Part shown: positions 12,341 through 18,608 of the stretch, one piece after another
Layout: each line of letters starts with the position of its first letter
Numbering within the stretch: position 1 is the stretch's first letter
Assembly (NCBI GenBank): GCA_002315745.1
Contig: DCID01000019.1
Coordinates: 5,613-24,220 of the forward strand
Length of the DNA stretch: 18,608 nt
Direction of reading: 5' to 3'
Origin: Bacteroidales bacterium UBA1735
GTDB taxonomy: Bacteria; Bacteroidota; Bacteroidia; Bacteroidales; Paludibacteraceae
Translations under genes and position numbers: made by a program
Notes under the pieces: generated by a model
The model's database searches: none
The model's input: only the letters and a program-made list of their open reading frames with translations
What the model was told of the DNA's origin: nothing

Positions 12341-14782
12341 ATGAACTATAATTTAGACAAGATATTACGATCGGCAGAGAACAATGAAGATAAACTGATC
12401 TCCCTAGTCAGCGGTACAGAGGCACAGCGCAACGAGGATATCAAAGATGATGATGTGATGAGTGTGCTACCCTTGCGTAACCGCGTGCTGTTTCCAGGCA
12501 CGTTGCTTACTGTGACCGTATCGCGCCCAAAATCGTTGAGACTGGTTAAGAACGCGTACGAACAGGAGAAATACTTAGCCGTTTGTTGCCAAAAAGAAAA
12601 AGATATTCAAGACCCAACATCCAACGACCTGTACCCCTTGGGCACAGCCGCTCGTGTGGCTCGTGTTCTAGATATGCCCGATCAGAGTGTCCTTATTATA
12701 TTAGAGGGCATTGAGCGTATTGAGGTTAAGGAATTTGTTACCAACAAGCAGAACACCATCAAAGCGGTCATTCGTGTCCGTCCAGAGCAGTTCCCTAAGC
12801 GTGGTGATAAGGAGTTCATCGCCTTGGTGAGCAGCATCAAAGACACAAGTCTCAAGATTGTACAACAGTCGGAGAATATGTCGCCAGAAGCAGGACTGAC
12901 CGTTCGCAGTATCGATCACGCACCTACCCTCGTTAACTTTATCTGCGTTAACTTCGGTATCAGTATCGAAGACAAGCAGATGCTACTCGATTGTGATACC
13001 ATCAGTAACCGTGCTTTCAAACTCTTAGAGATCCTCAATAAGGAACTGCAAATGCTTGAAATGAAAGCCGATATCCAGTCTAAAACGAAGGAAGATATTG
13101 ACAAAGAACAACGCGAATACTATTTACACCACCAGTTAGAGGCTATTCACAGGGAACTAGGCGATTCGGGCGAACAAGTTATTAAGGAACTGACCGAACG
13201 AGCAAGCCAAAAACATTGGAGTGAAGCCGCACAGAAAGTGTTTGATAAAGAGATTGATAAACTGCGTTTTATCTCTACCCATTCGCCTGAATATTCGACC
13301 ATACAGAACTACTTAGACACGATGCTCGATCTGCCTTGGAACGAGTATTCGGAGGATAACTATGATATCCGCAACGCCCAACAGGTACTCGATCGTGATC
13401 ACTATGGTTTGGAGAAAGTAAAAGAACGTATCATTGAGTACCTCGCCGTCCTGAAACAGAAAGCAACCGATGCGGAGAAACGTAAGACAAAGAAAGACTT
13501 CAAAGCCCCTATCCTATGTCTTTATGGCCCTCCAGGTGTAGGTAAGACTAGTCTTGGTAAGTCTGTGGCAGAGGCATTGGGACGTAAATATGCGCGTATC
13601 AGTTTAGGTGGTTTGCATGATGAAGCAGAGATTCGGGGACATCGTAAGACCTATATTGGTGCTATGCCTGGACGAATCATTGAAAACTTACGCAAGGTAC
13701 AAACTTCTAATCCGGTGTTTGTATTGGACGAAGTAGATAAAATTGGTGCCGACTACAAAGGAGATCCAACTTCCGCCTTGCTTGAAGTGCTTGACCCTGA
13801 GCAGAATAGCACGTTCCACGATAACTACTTAGATATCGATTATGACCTAAGCAAAGTGCTGTTTATCGCCACTGCCAACTCATTAGATAGTATTCCACGT
13901 CCCCTACTCGACCGTATGGAACTCATTGAGATGACAGGTTATCTGCAAGAGGAAAAAGTGGAGATAGCCAAGCGGCATCTTATTCCGAAGGAGTTAGAGA
14001 ACCACGGAATCAAAACGACACAAATGCGGTTAACAAAGGATGTATTAGACACATTGATAGATCATTACACCCGCGAGTCAGGTGTGCGTTCGTTGGAGCG
14101 TCAGATTGCAACGATCTGCCGTAAGATAGTGACGAAGATAGCTTTGGAGGAGGAATATAATGTATCTGTCACCAAAGAAGATTTGATCACCTATTTGGGC
14201 AAGCAACGCTTCTCGCGCGACGCGTACGAAACCAATAAATATATAGGCGTAGTCACTGGCTTAGCATGGACACAAGTCGGTGGTGAAATACTCTTTATAG
14301 AGACCTCTCTGTCACCTGCCAAGACCCCTACCCTCACGATGACGGGTAATCTCGGTGATGTGATGAAGGAGAGTGCAACCATCGCATTGGGTTACATCAA
14401 AGCCCATGCCGATCAGTTTGGCATCTCGCGCAAGGAAATAGAGACCCATTCGGTACATATACACGTGCCAGAAGGGGCTATTCCGAAAGATGGTCCATCA
14501 GCAGGTATCACCATGACGACGGCACTCGTCTCGGCGTTCACCAAACGCAAAGTACGTGCTCGCATCGCCATGACAGGAGAGATGACATTGCGCGGAAAGG
14601 TGCTACCTATCGGCGGTGTGAAAGAGAAAATATTAGCTGCCAAACGAGCAGGGATAACGGATTTGGTGCTCTGTCACGAGAATCAGAAAGATGTGGACGA
14701 CATACCTGCTATCTACCTCAAAGGACTACACTTCCACTATGTGAAAGACATACAGGAAGTGATTGATTTTGCATTAGTATAA
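12341..14782 (+). CDS. lon: ATP-dependent Lon protease
   Basis: A cytoplasmic AAA+ serine protease that degrades misfolded and regulatory proteins. The 813-aa chain shows the N-terminal substrate-recognition domain (VLPLRNRVLFPGTLLTVTVSR, from about residue 42), a helical region, Walker A GPPGVGKTS (396-404), Walker B VFVLDEVDKIG, sensor and lid segments, and the protease domain with PKDGPSAGIT (catalytic Ser720) and GGVKEKIL (catalytic Lys763). The Ser-Lys spacing of 43 equals that of E. coli Lon. The first 40 residues are a low-conservation acidic extension, often seen in this phylum. The spacer to aspS is 39 bases with no clear promoter, so read-through from the fabD promoter is likely. 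A heat-shock promoter is not evident. Confidence 0.97.
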   Translation: MNYNLDKILRSAENNEDKLISLVSGTEAQRNEDIKDDDVMSVLPLRNRVLFPGTLLTVTVSRPKSLRLVKNAYEQEKYLAVCCQKEKDIQDPTSNDLYPLGTAARVARVLDMPDQSVLIILEGIERIEVKEFVTNKQNTIKAVIRVRPEQFPKRGDKEFIALVSSIKDTSLKIVQQSENMSPEAGLTVRSIDHAPTLVNFICVNFGISIEDKQMLLDCDTISNRAFKLLEILNKELQMLEMKADIQSKTKEDIDKEQREYYLHHQLEAIHRELGDSGEQVIKELTERASQKHWSEAAQKVFDKEIDKLRFISTHSPEYSTIQNYLDTMLDLPWNEYSEDNYDIRNAQQVLDRDHYGLEKVKERIIEYLAVLKQKATDAEKRKTKKDFKAPILCLYGPPGVGKTSLGKSVAEALGRKYARISLGGLHDEAEIRGHRKTYIGAMPGRIIENLRKVQTSNPVFVLDEVDKIGADYKGDPTSALLEVLDPEQNSTFHDNYLDIDYDLSKVLFIATANSLDSIPRPLLDRMELIEMTGYLQEEKVEIAKRHLIPKELENHGIKTTQMRLTKDVLDTLIDHYTRESGVRSLERQIATICRKIVTKIALEEEYNVSVTKEDLITYLGKQRFSRDAYETNKYIGVVTGLAWTQVGGEILFIETSLSPAKTPTLTMTGNLGDVMKESATIALGYIKAHADQFGISRKEIETHSVHIHVPEGAIPKDGPSAGITMTTALVSAFTKRKVRARIAMTGEMTLRGKVLPIGGVKEKILAAKRAGITDLVLCHENQKDVDDIPAIYLKGLHFHYVKDIQEVIDFALV

Positions 14783-14820
14783 TTCATATATTCGTTTAAC
14801 AACATTAAATTTATTAAGTT

Positions 14821-15234
14821 ATGAAACCAAGTCATATTGAACATCTTGGAATTGCAGTAACAAGTATTGAAGAGGCATTGCCTTTCTTCGAGTTTTTAAC
14901 CGGTGACAAATGCTACGCTATTGAAGAGGTAGCAGACCAAAAAGTTCGTACCGCCTTCTTCAAGGTAGGTCAAACCAAGATCGAGTTGCTCGAGCCCACT
15001 TGCCCCGAGTCCACGATTGCTAAGTTCATTGAGAAAAATGGTGGTCGCGGTGGTGTGCACCACGTGGCTTTCAACGTAGAGAACGTGGCTGACGCTTTGG
15101 CAGAAGCTAAAGCAGCAGGCCTCCAACTTATCGACGAGGCTCCTCGCAAAGGTGCTGAGAACCTGATGATTGCATTCTTGCATCCGAAGAGCACCAAGGG
15201 TATCTTGACTGAACTTTGTCAGCAACCTCGCTAA
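14821..15234 (+). CDS. mce: Methylmalonyl-CoA epimerase
   Basis: The enzyme interconverts (R)- and (S)-methylmalonyl-CoA, linking the B12-dependent mutase (succinyl-CoA side) to the decarboxylase encoded downstream. The 137-aa protein is a tandem VOC-fold domain: IEHLGIAVTSIEEALPFF, TKIELLEPT, GGVHHVAFNVENV and ILTELCQ. Likely metal ligands are His8, His80 or His81, and Glu131. Length is standard. It is the first gene of the mce-mmdA-mmdD-mmdC-mmdB set, 38 bases after lon. The spacer contains TATATTCG, one mismatch from the -7 consensus but without a well-placed -33 box, so I do not list a promoter. Confidence 0.95.
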   Translation: MKPSHIEHLGIAVTSIEEALPFFEFLTGDKCYAIEEVADQKVRTAFFKVGQTKIELLEPTCPESTIAKFIEKNGGRGGVHHVAFNVENVADALAEAKAAGLQLIDEAPRKGAENLMIAFLHPKSTKGILTELCQQPR

Positions 15235-15248
15235 ATTTTCCAATTTTT

Positions 15249-15264
15249 AAATTTACAAATTTAC
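15249..15264. repeat. Two 8-bp direct repeats before mmdA
   Basis: AAATTTAC occurs twice in tandem directly before the mmdA ATG at 15266, in a 31-base A/T-rich spacer. Confidence 0.55.
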
Positions 15265-15265
15265 A

Positions 15266-16822
15266 ATGGATACTGAGAAGTTACAAAAACTAGTGGATAA
15301 CCGCGCCAAAGCAATGGCTGGCGGCGGTGAAACCGCTGTACAAAAGCATCACGAGAAAGGATGCTATACTTGCCGTGAGCGCATTAACATGCTGCTCGAT
15401 GAAGGTTCATTTGAAGAAGTGAACATGTTCCTAACCCACCGTTGCCACGACTTCGGTATGGAGAATAAAGTGTTCTTAGGCGACGGCGTTGCTGTTGGTT
15501 CGGGTACGATCGACGGCCGTCTCGTTTATGTATTCGCTCAAGACGCTACCGTCATTGGTGGTTCGCTCTCTGAGACGATGGCACTTAAGATATGCAATGT
15601 CATGGATATGGCTATGAAAATGGGTGCACCTATTATCGGTCTCAACGACTCAGGTGGTGCTCGTATTCAAGAAGGTGCTTGCGCCTTAGCAGGTTACGCG
15701 GAGATCTTTGAGCGTAATATCCTCGCTTCAGGTGTTGTGCCTCAGATCAGCGTCATTTTTGGCCCTTGCGCTGGTGGTGCTGTGTATAGCCCTGCTTTGA
15801 CAGACTTCATTATGATGACTGAGCAAAACTCGTATATGTTCATCACGGGTCCAAAAGTAGTAAAGAGCGTAACGGGCGAAGATGTATCCGTAGAGCAACT
15901 TGGTGGCGCTAACGTACATGCTACTAAGTCGGGTGTTACCCACTTTGTGGCTCCTACCGAGGAGGAAGCGGTTGCTATGGTACGCAAACTCGTTTCGTTT
16001 ATTCCTCAAAACAATATGGAGGAAGCACCTCTGCTGGAATGTAACGACGATCCTATGCGTATTGAAGAGGCATTGAACGATATTGTACCTGCTGATCCTA
16101 ATAAACCTTACAACATGAAGGATATCATCAATCTCATTGTGGATGATGGTGACTTCTTTGAGGTGCAGAAAGACTACGCGAAGAATATTATCTGCGGTTT
16201 TGCTCGTTTCAATGGTCGTTCGACAGGTATTATCGCTAACCAACCTTCTTGGTTAGCAGGTGTGTTAGACTGCGACGCTAGCCGTAAAGCCGCTCGTTTC
16301 GTACGTTTCTGCGACGCATTTAATATCCAGATCCTGACCCTTGTGGATGTTCCTGGTTTCCTTTGCGGAACAGGTCAAGAGTATGCAGGTATCATCGATC
16401 ACGGAGCAAAATTGATGTTTGCATACGGCGAAGCGACTGTGCCTAAGGTAACCATCACCGTTCGCAAGTCCTATGGTGGATCGCATATCGTAATGAGTTG
16501 CAAACAGTTACGTGGTGACTCTTGCTACGCATGGCCAAATGCAGAGATTGCTGTGATGGGTGCTAGCGGAGCAGTAGGTGTGCTGCAAGCCAAAGCGCTC
16601 AAAGCCATCGAAGATCCCGAAGAGAAGAAGAAGTTTATTGCTGAGAAGGAAGCAGAGTATAAGGATCTGTTTGCCAGTCCTTATCAGGCAGCTAACCGCG
16701 GTTATATCGACGACGTGATCGAGCCATGCCACACACGTGCTCGTATCATCAACGCCTTCGAGAAACTGCAAACTAAGCGCCTCACCAACCCCGCTAAGAA
16801 GCACAGCAATATACCTCTGTAA
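15266..16822 (+). CDS. mmdA: Methylmalonyl-CoA decarboxylase alpha subunit (carboxyltransferase)
   Basis: The carboxyltransferase moves the carboxyl group of (S)-methylmalonyl-CoA to the biotin carried by the small subunit. The 518-aa protein belongs to the acyl-CoA carboxyltransferase (crotonase-fold) family. Visible: an N-terminal KGCYTCRERINMLLDEGSFEE segment, VYVFAQDATVIGGSLSE, the first oxyanion-hole region NDSGGARIQEG, FGPCAGGAVYSPALTDF, and the second half with QPSWLAGVLDCDASRKAARFVRFCD, VDVPGFLCGTGQE and RKSYGGSHIVM. The same family serves as propionyl-CoA carboxylase beta subunit. The neighbours mmdD, mmdC and an OadB-type membrane subunit favour the Na+-pumping decarboxylase, while mce upstream indicates methylmalonyl-CoA as substrate. 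Confidence 0.92.
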   Translation: MDTEKLQKLVDNRAKAMAGGGETAVQKHHEKGCYTCRERINMLLDEGSFEEVNMFLTHRCHDFGMENKVFLGDGVAVGSGTIDGRLVYVFAQDATVIGGSLSETMALKICNVMDMAMKMGAPIIGLNDSGGARIQEGACALAGYAEIFERNILASGVVPQISVIFGPCAGGAVYSPALTDFIMMTEQNSYMFITGPKVVKSVTGEDVSVEQLGGANVHATKSGVTHFVAPTEEEAVAMVRKLVSFIPQNNMEEAPLLECNDDPMRIEEALNDIVPADPNKPYNMKDIINLIVDDGDFFEVQKDYAKNIICGFARFNGRSTGIIANQPSWLAGVLDCDASRKAARFVRFCDAFNIQILTLVDVPGFLCGTGQEYAGIIDHGAKLMFAYGEATVPKVTITVRKSYGGSHIVMSCKQLRGDSCYAWPNAEIAVMGASGAVGVLQAKALKAIEDPEEKKKFIAEKEAEYKDLFASPYQAANRGYIDDVIEPCHTRARIINAFEKLQTKRLTNPAKKHSNIPL

Positions 16823-16823
16823 T

Positions 16824-16851
16824 AGTTTAAAGTTTAAAGTTTAAAGTTTAA
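16824..16851. repeat. Four perfect 7-bp tandem repeats before mmdD
   Basis: AGTTTAA occurs four times in tandem without a mismatch and makes up nearly all of the 33-base spacer between mmdA and mmdD. Confidence 0.85.
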
Positions 16852-16855
16852 AGAC

Positions 16856-17173
16856 ATGACGCTTTTAGCTATAACAAGTCAAACATGGTTCGTCACTGGT
16901 CTCGGTTTTGGGATGGTGTTGGTACTATTGTTTGTATTTGTATATATAATGAAAGGATTAGGTTGGATCATGCAACCGCATAAGACGGCGCAACCCACCC
17001 CATCCGATGAGTCCACGAAGGTGGCTGTTGCTACATCCGTAGCGTTAGCACAGAGTGACGATGACGAGGCAGCGGTTGCCTACGCTCTCCACCTGTACTA
17101 CCACGCACACGATGTGGAGCCACCTCATCTCACGCTCCATGCTCACCACTCGATGTGGAATAATAATTTGTAA
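16856..17173 (+). CDS. mmdD: OadG/MmdD-type small membrane subunit of the sodium-pumping decarboxylase
   Basis: A 105-aa protein with one N-terminal membrane helix (WFVTGLGFGMVLVLLFVFVYIM, residues about 12-33), a polar linker, and a short acidic segment DDDEAAVAYALHLYY. This is the architecture of the gamma/delta subunit that holds the carboxyltransferase and the membrane beta subunit together. The small subunits diverge strongly, so position in the operon is the best support. The last 30 residues contain seven histidines (HAH, HAHH) and end MWNNNL; family members often end in a similar W-N-rich segment. The His content could bind metal, but I would not claim it. Confidence 0.8.
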   Translation: MTLLAITSQTWFVTGLGFGMVLVLLFVFVYIMKGLGWIMQPHKTAQPTPSDESTKVAVATSVALAQSDDDEAAVAYALHLYYHAHDVEPPHLTLHAHHSMWNNNL

Positions 17174-17179
17174 TAATCC

Positions 17180-17211
17180 CTAGAACATCTAGAAAATCTA
17201 GAACATCTAGA
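17180..17211. repeat. Tandem 9-bp CTAGAAnAT repeat between mmdD and mmdC
   Basis: CTAGAACAT, CTAGAAAAT, CTAGAACAT and a partial CTAGA run head to tail in the 55-base spacer. The string CTAGAAC recurs in the 10-bp repeat at 1194-1218 on the other strand. Confidence 0.8.
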
Positions 17212-17228
17212 CAAAATTAGTAAAAGAA

Positions 17229-17657
17229 ATGAAAGAGTTTAATTTTAAGATCAACGGCGTAGAGTACAAAACTGCCGTAGAAGAAATAGAAGGTGGTATC
17301 ACCGAAGTAACTGTTAATGGTAAGAAATACCAAGTTGAGATGGAGAAGAAAGCAGCTCCCGTGAAAGTGGCTGCACCAGCTGCTCCTAAGGCAGCACCCG
17401 CTGCTGCTCCTGCTGCTAAGTCCGCAGCTGCTCCTGTGGCTGGTGGTGTGCAAGTAAAGAGCCCACTACCTGGTTCCGTCATCAAAGTGATGGTAAGCGA
17501 AGGTCAGGCTGTGAAGAAAGGTGATGTTCTTCTACAATTGGAGTCCATGAAGATGGCTAACGATATCGCTGCTGAATGTGACGGTACCGTTAAGCAGATC
17601 GCTGTGACTGCTGGTCAAAATGTAATGCAGGATGACCTGCTCGTAGTATTGGGCTAA
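17229..17657 (+). CDS. mmdC: Biotin carboxyl carrier subunit of methylmalonyl-CoA decarboxylase
   Basis: The protein carries the biotin that shuttles the carboxyl group from MmdA to the membrane subunit MmdB. The 142-aa chain has an N-terminal beta module (FNFKINGVEYKTAVEEIEG), a flexible Ala/Pro-rich linker (residues about 43-75), and a C-terminal biotinyl domain with PLPGSVIKVMVSEGQAVKKGD and the biotinylation site ESMKMAN. This places the modified lysine at residue 108. The usual motif is EAMKM; the Ala-to-Ser change next to Met is tolerated in the family. The gene ends one base before the start of mmdB, so translation is probably coupled. Confidence 0.94.
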   Translation: MKEFNFKINGVEYKTAVEEIEGGITEVTVNGKKYQVEMEKKAAPVKVAAPAAPKAAPAAAPAAKSAAAPVAGGVQVKSPLPGSVIKVMVSEGQAVKKGDVLLQLESMKMANDIAAECDGTVKQIAVTAGQNVMQDDLLVVLG

Positions 17658-17658
17658 G

Positions 17659-18608
17659 ATGGAAGATGTATTGATATTTTTCCAGCAGATGGGATTTATG
17701 AACATCGATTGGCGTCAGGCTGTGATGCTACTGGTGTCCTTCTTCCTACTCTACTTGGCTATTAAGAAGCAATATGAGCCCCTCTTGTTGCTGCCAATTG
17801 CCTTTGGTATGTTGCTCACCAACCTCCCTGGCGCTGGTATGTTCCACCAAGAGTTATGGGATGCTTTCCTCAATCCTGATAGTCCTGCTTTTCATAGTTA
17901 TGGTGCTATCTTGAAGGAAGGAGGCTTGCTTGATGTCCTATATATCGGTGTCAAAGCAGGTGTTTATCCTTGCTTAATCTTCATTGGTGTAGGTGCAATG
18001 ACCGATTTTGGTCCATTGATTGCCAACCCTAAGTCGTTTATGTTAGGTGCTGCCGCGCAGTTAGGTATCTTCGTTACTTTCCTGTGTGCGAACTGGATGG
18101 GCTTCACGCCCGCAGAGGCAGGTTCGATCGGTATCATCGGTGGTGCAGATGGACCTACATCCATCTTCTTAACTACAAAGTTGGCGCCCCATTTATTGGG
18201 TCCAATCGCCATTGCCGCTTATTCGTATATGGCATTAGTTCCCGTTATCCAACCGCCTATCATGAAGGCATTGACCACTGAGAAAGAGCGTCGTATCAAG
18301 ATGAAACAACTCCGTTCGGTATCGAAGACAGAGAAGATTGTTTTCCCAATCATCATTACCGCTATTGTATCGCTGATTTTACCTGATGCAGCTCCGCTGA
18401 TTGGTTGCTTGATGTTAGGTAACTTGATGAAAGAGTGCGGCGTAGTTGATCGTCTCAGTAAGACCGCCCAGAACGAGTTGATGAACATCGTTGTTATCTT
18501 CTTGGGGCTGAGTGTGGGTGCTACTGCTACGGGCTTAACCTTCTTGAACCTCAAAACCTTAGGCATCTTGCTGATGGGTATAGTGGCGTTCTCGTTAGGT
18601 ACGGCTGG
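17659..18608 (+). CDS. mmdB: Sodium-translocating decarboxylase beta subunit (3' end outside window)
   Basis: This integral membrane protein decarboxylates carboxybiotin and uses the energy to export Na+. The frame runs open from ATG 17659 to the window edge, giving 316 of the roughly 400 residues expected. The start MEDVLIFFQQMGFMNIDWRQAVM and LLLPIAFGMLLTNLP are typical of OadB/MmdB/GcdB. The conserved GSIGIIGGADGPTSIF segment (around residue 155-168, including the Asp needed for Na+ coupling in the family) is intact, as is GLSVGATATGLTFL near the visible end. Several membrane helices are evident. It follows mmdC with a single base between stop and start. Confidence 0.95.
   Translation, partial: MEDVLIFFQQMGFMNIDWRQAVMLLVSFFLLYLAIKKQYEPLLLLPIAFGMLLTNLPGAGMFHQELWDAFLNPDSPAFHSYGAILKEGGLLDVLYIGVKAGVYPCLIFIGVGAMTDFGPLIANPKSFMLGAAAQLGIFVTFLCANWMGFTPAEAGSIGIIGGADGPTSIFLTTKLAPHLLGPIAIAAYSYMALVPVIQPPIMKALTTEKERRIKMKQLRSVSKTEKIVFPIIITAIVSLILPDAAPLIGCLMLGNLMKECGVVDRLSKTAQNELMNIVVIFLGLSVGATATGLTFLNLKTLGILLMGIVAFSLGTA

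Noticed and set aside
14761..14820. Promoter for the mce-mmd operon
   Set aside because: TATATTCG is one mismatch from the -7 consensus, but no TTTG lies 19-21 bases upstream, so I could not support a promoter call.
14896..15243. Antisense open frames opposite mce and mmdA
   Set aside because: They arise from codon bias of the well-supported plus-strand genes and show no recognisable domains.
1..18608. A new defence or mobile system
   Set aside because: Apart from the higBA pair and an incomplete XRE gene there are no nucleases, transposases, reverse transcriptases, phage genes or defence-type gene clusters; most of the window is housekeeping and fermentation genes.

Overview
The window looks like a chromosomal segment of a Bacteroidales-type anaerobe (phylum Bacteroidota). 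The main evidence is regulatory. Six promoter-like signals fit the Bacteroidota consensus TTTG, 19-20 nt, TAnnTTTG, and Shine-Dalgarno sequences are generally absent. The gene content agrees: a sodium-pumping methylmalonyl-CoA decarboxylase operon of the kind used in propionate fermentation, and a HigBA module. Genus cannot be fixed from the sequence alone.

Layout. (1) Positions 1-1750 are accessory: the 3' end of an XRE-type regulator, a short tail-like coding remnant, a palindromic repeat, a bidirectional terminator, a minus-strand higB-higA toxin-antitoxin pair with its own promoter and a perfect 16-bp palindrome, and a 178-aa unknown protein with a coiled-coil C-terminus behind an unusually long repeat-bearing leader. 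(2) Positions 2028-4783 hold a C_GCAxxG_C_C family protein, converging on an operon of a SAM-dependent O-methyltransferase and a BASS-type transporter. That operon is divergent from an Lrp/AsnC regulator. (3) Positions 4789-4994 hold a rod-like structured RNA that I propose is a 6S RNA-like transcript. (4) Positions 5063-9503 are a tightly packed housekeeping run: trpS, lpdA, nadA, mnmA, the first three joined by ATGA overlaps. (5) A strong promoter at 9557 drives fabD, aspS and lon. (6) Positions 14821-18608 carry mce, mmdA, mmdD, mmdC and mmdB (cut by the window edge). Together they epimerise methylmalonyl-CoA and decarboxylate it to propionyl-CoA, coupling this to Na+ export.

The most unusual theme is short repeats. 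Almost every spacer carries its own short tandem repeat (7-14 bp units), and repeats have also entered genes in frame: two copies of a GC-rich palindromic element in lpdA, a Gly-Tyr/Gly-Cys hexanucleotide expansion in the O-methyltransferase, and a 15-bp duplication in the C_GCAxxG_C_C gene. I see no CRISPR array, insertion sequence, tRNA, rRNA or phage gene, and no clearly new multi-gene system. The best leads are the repeat ingress and the structured RNA.
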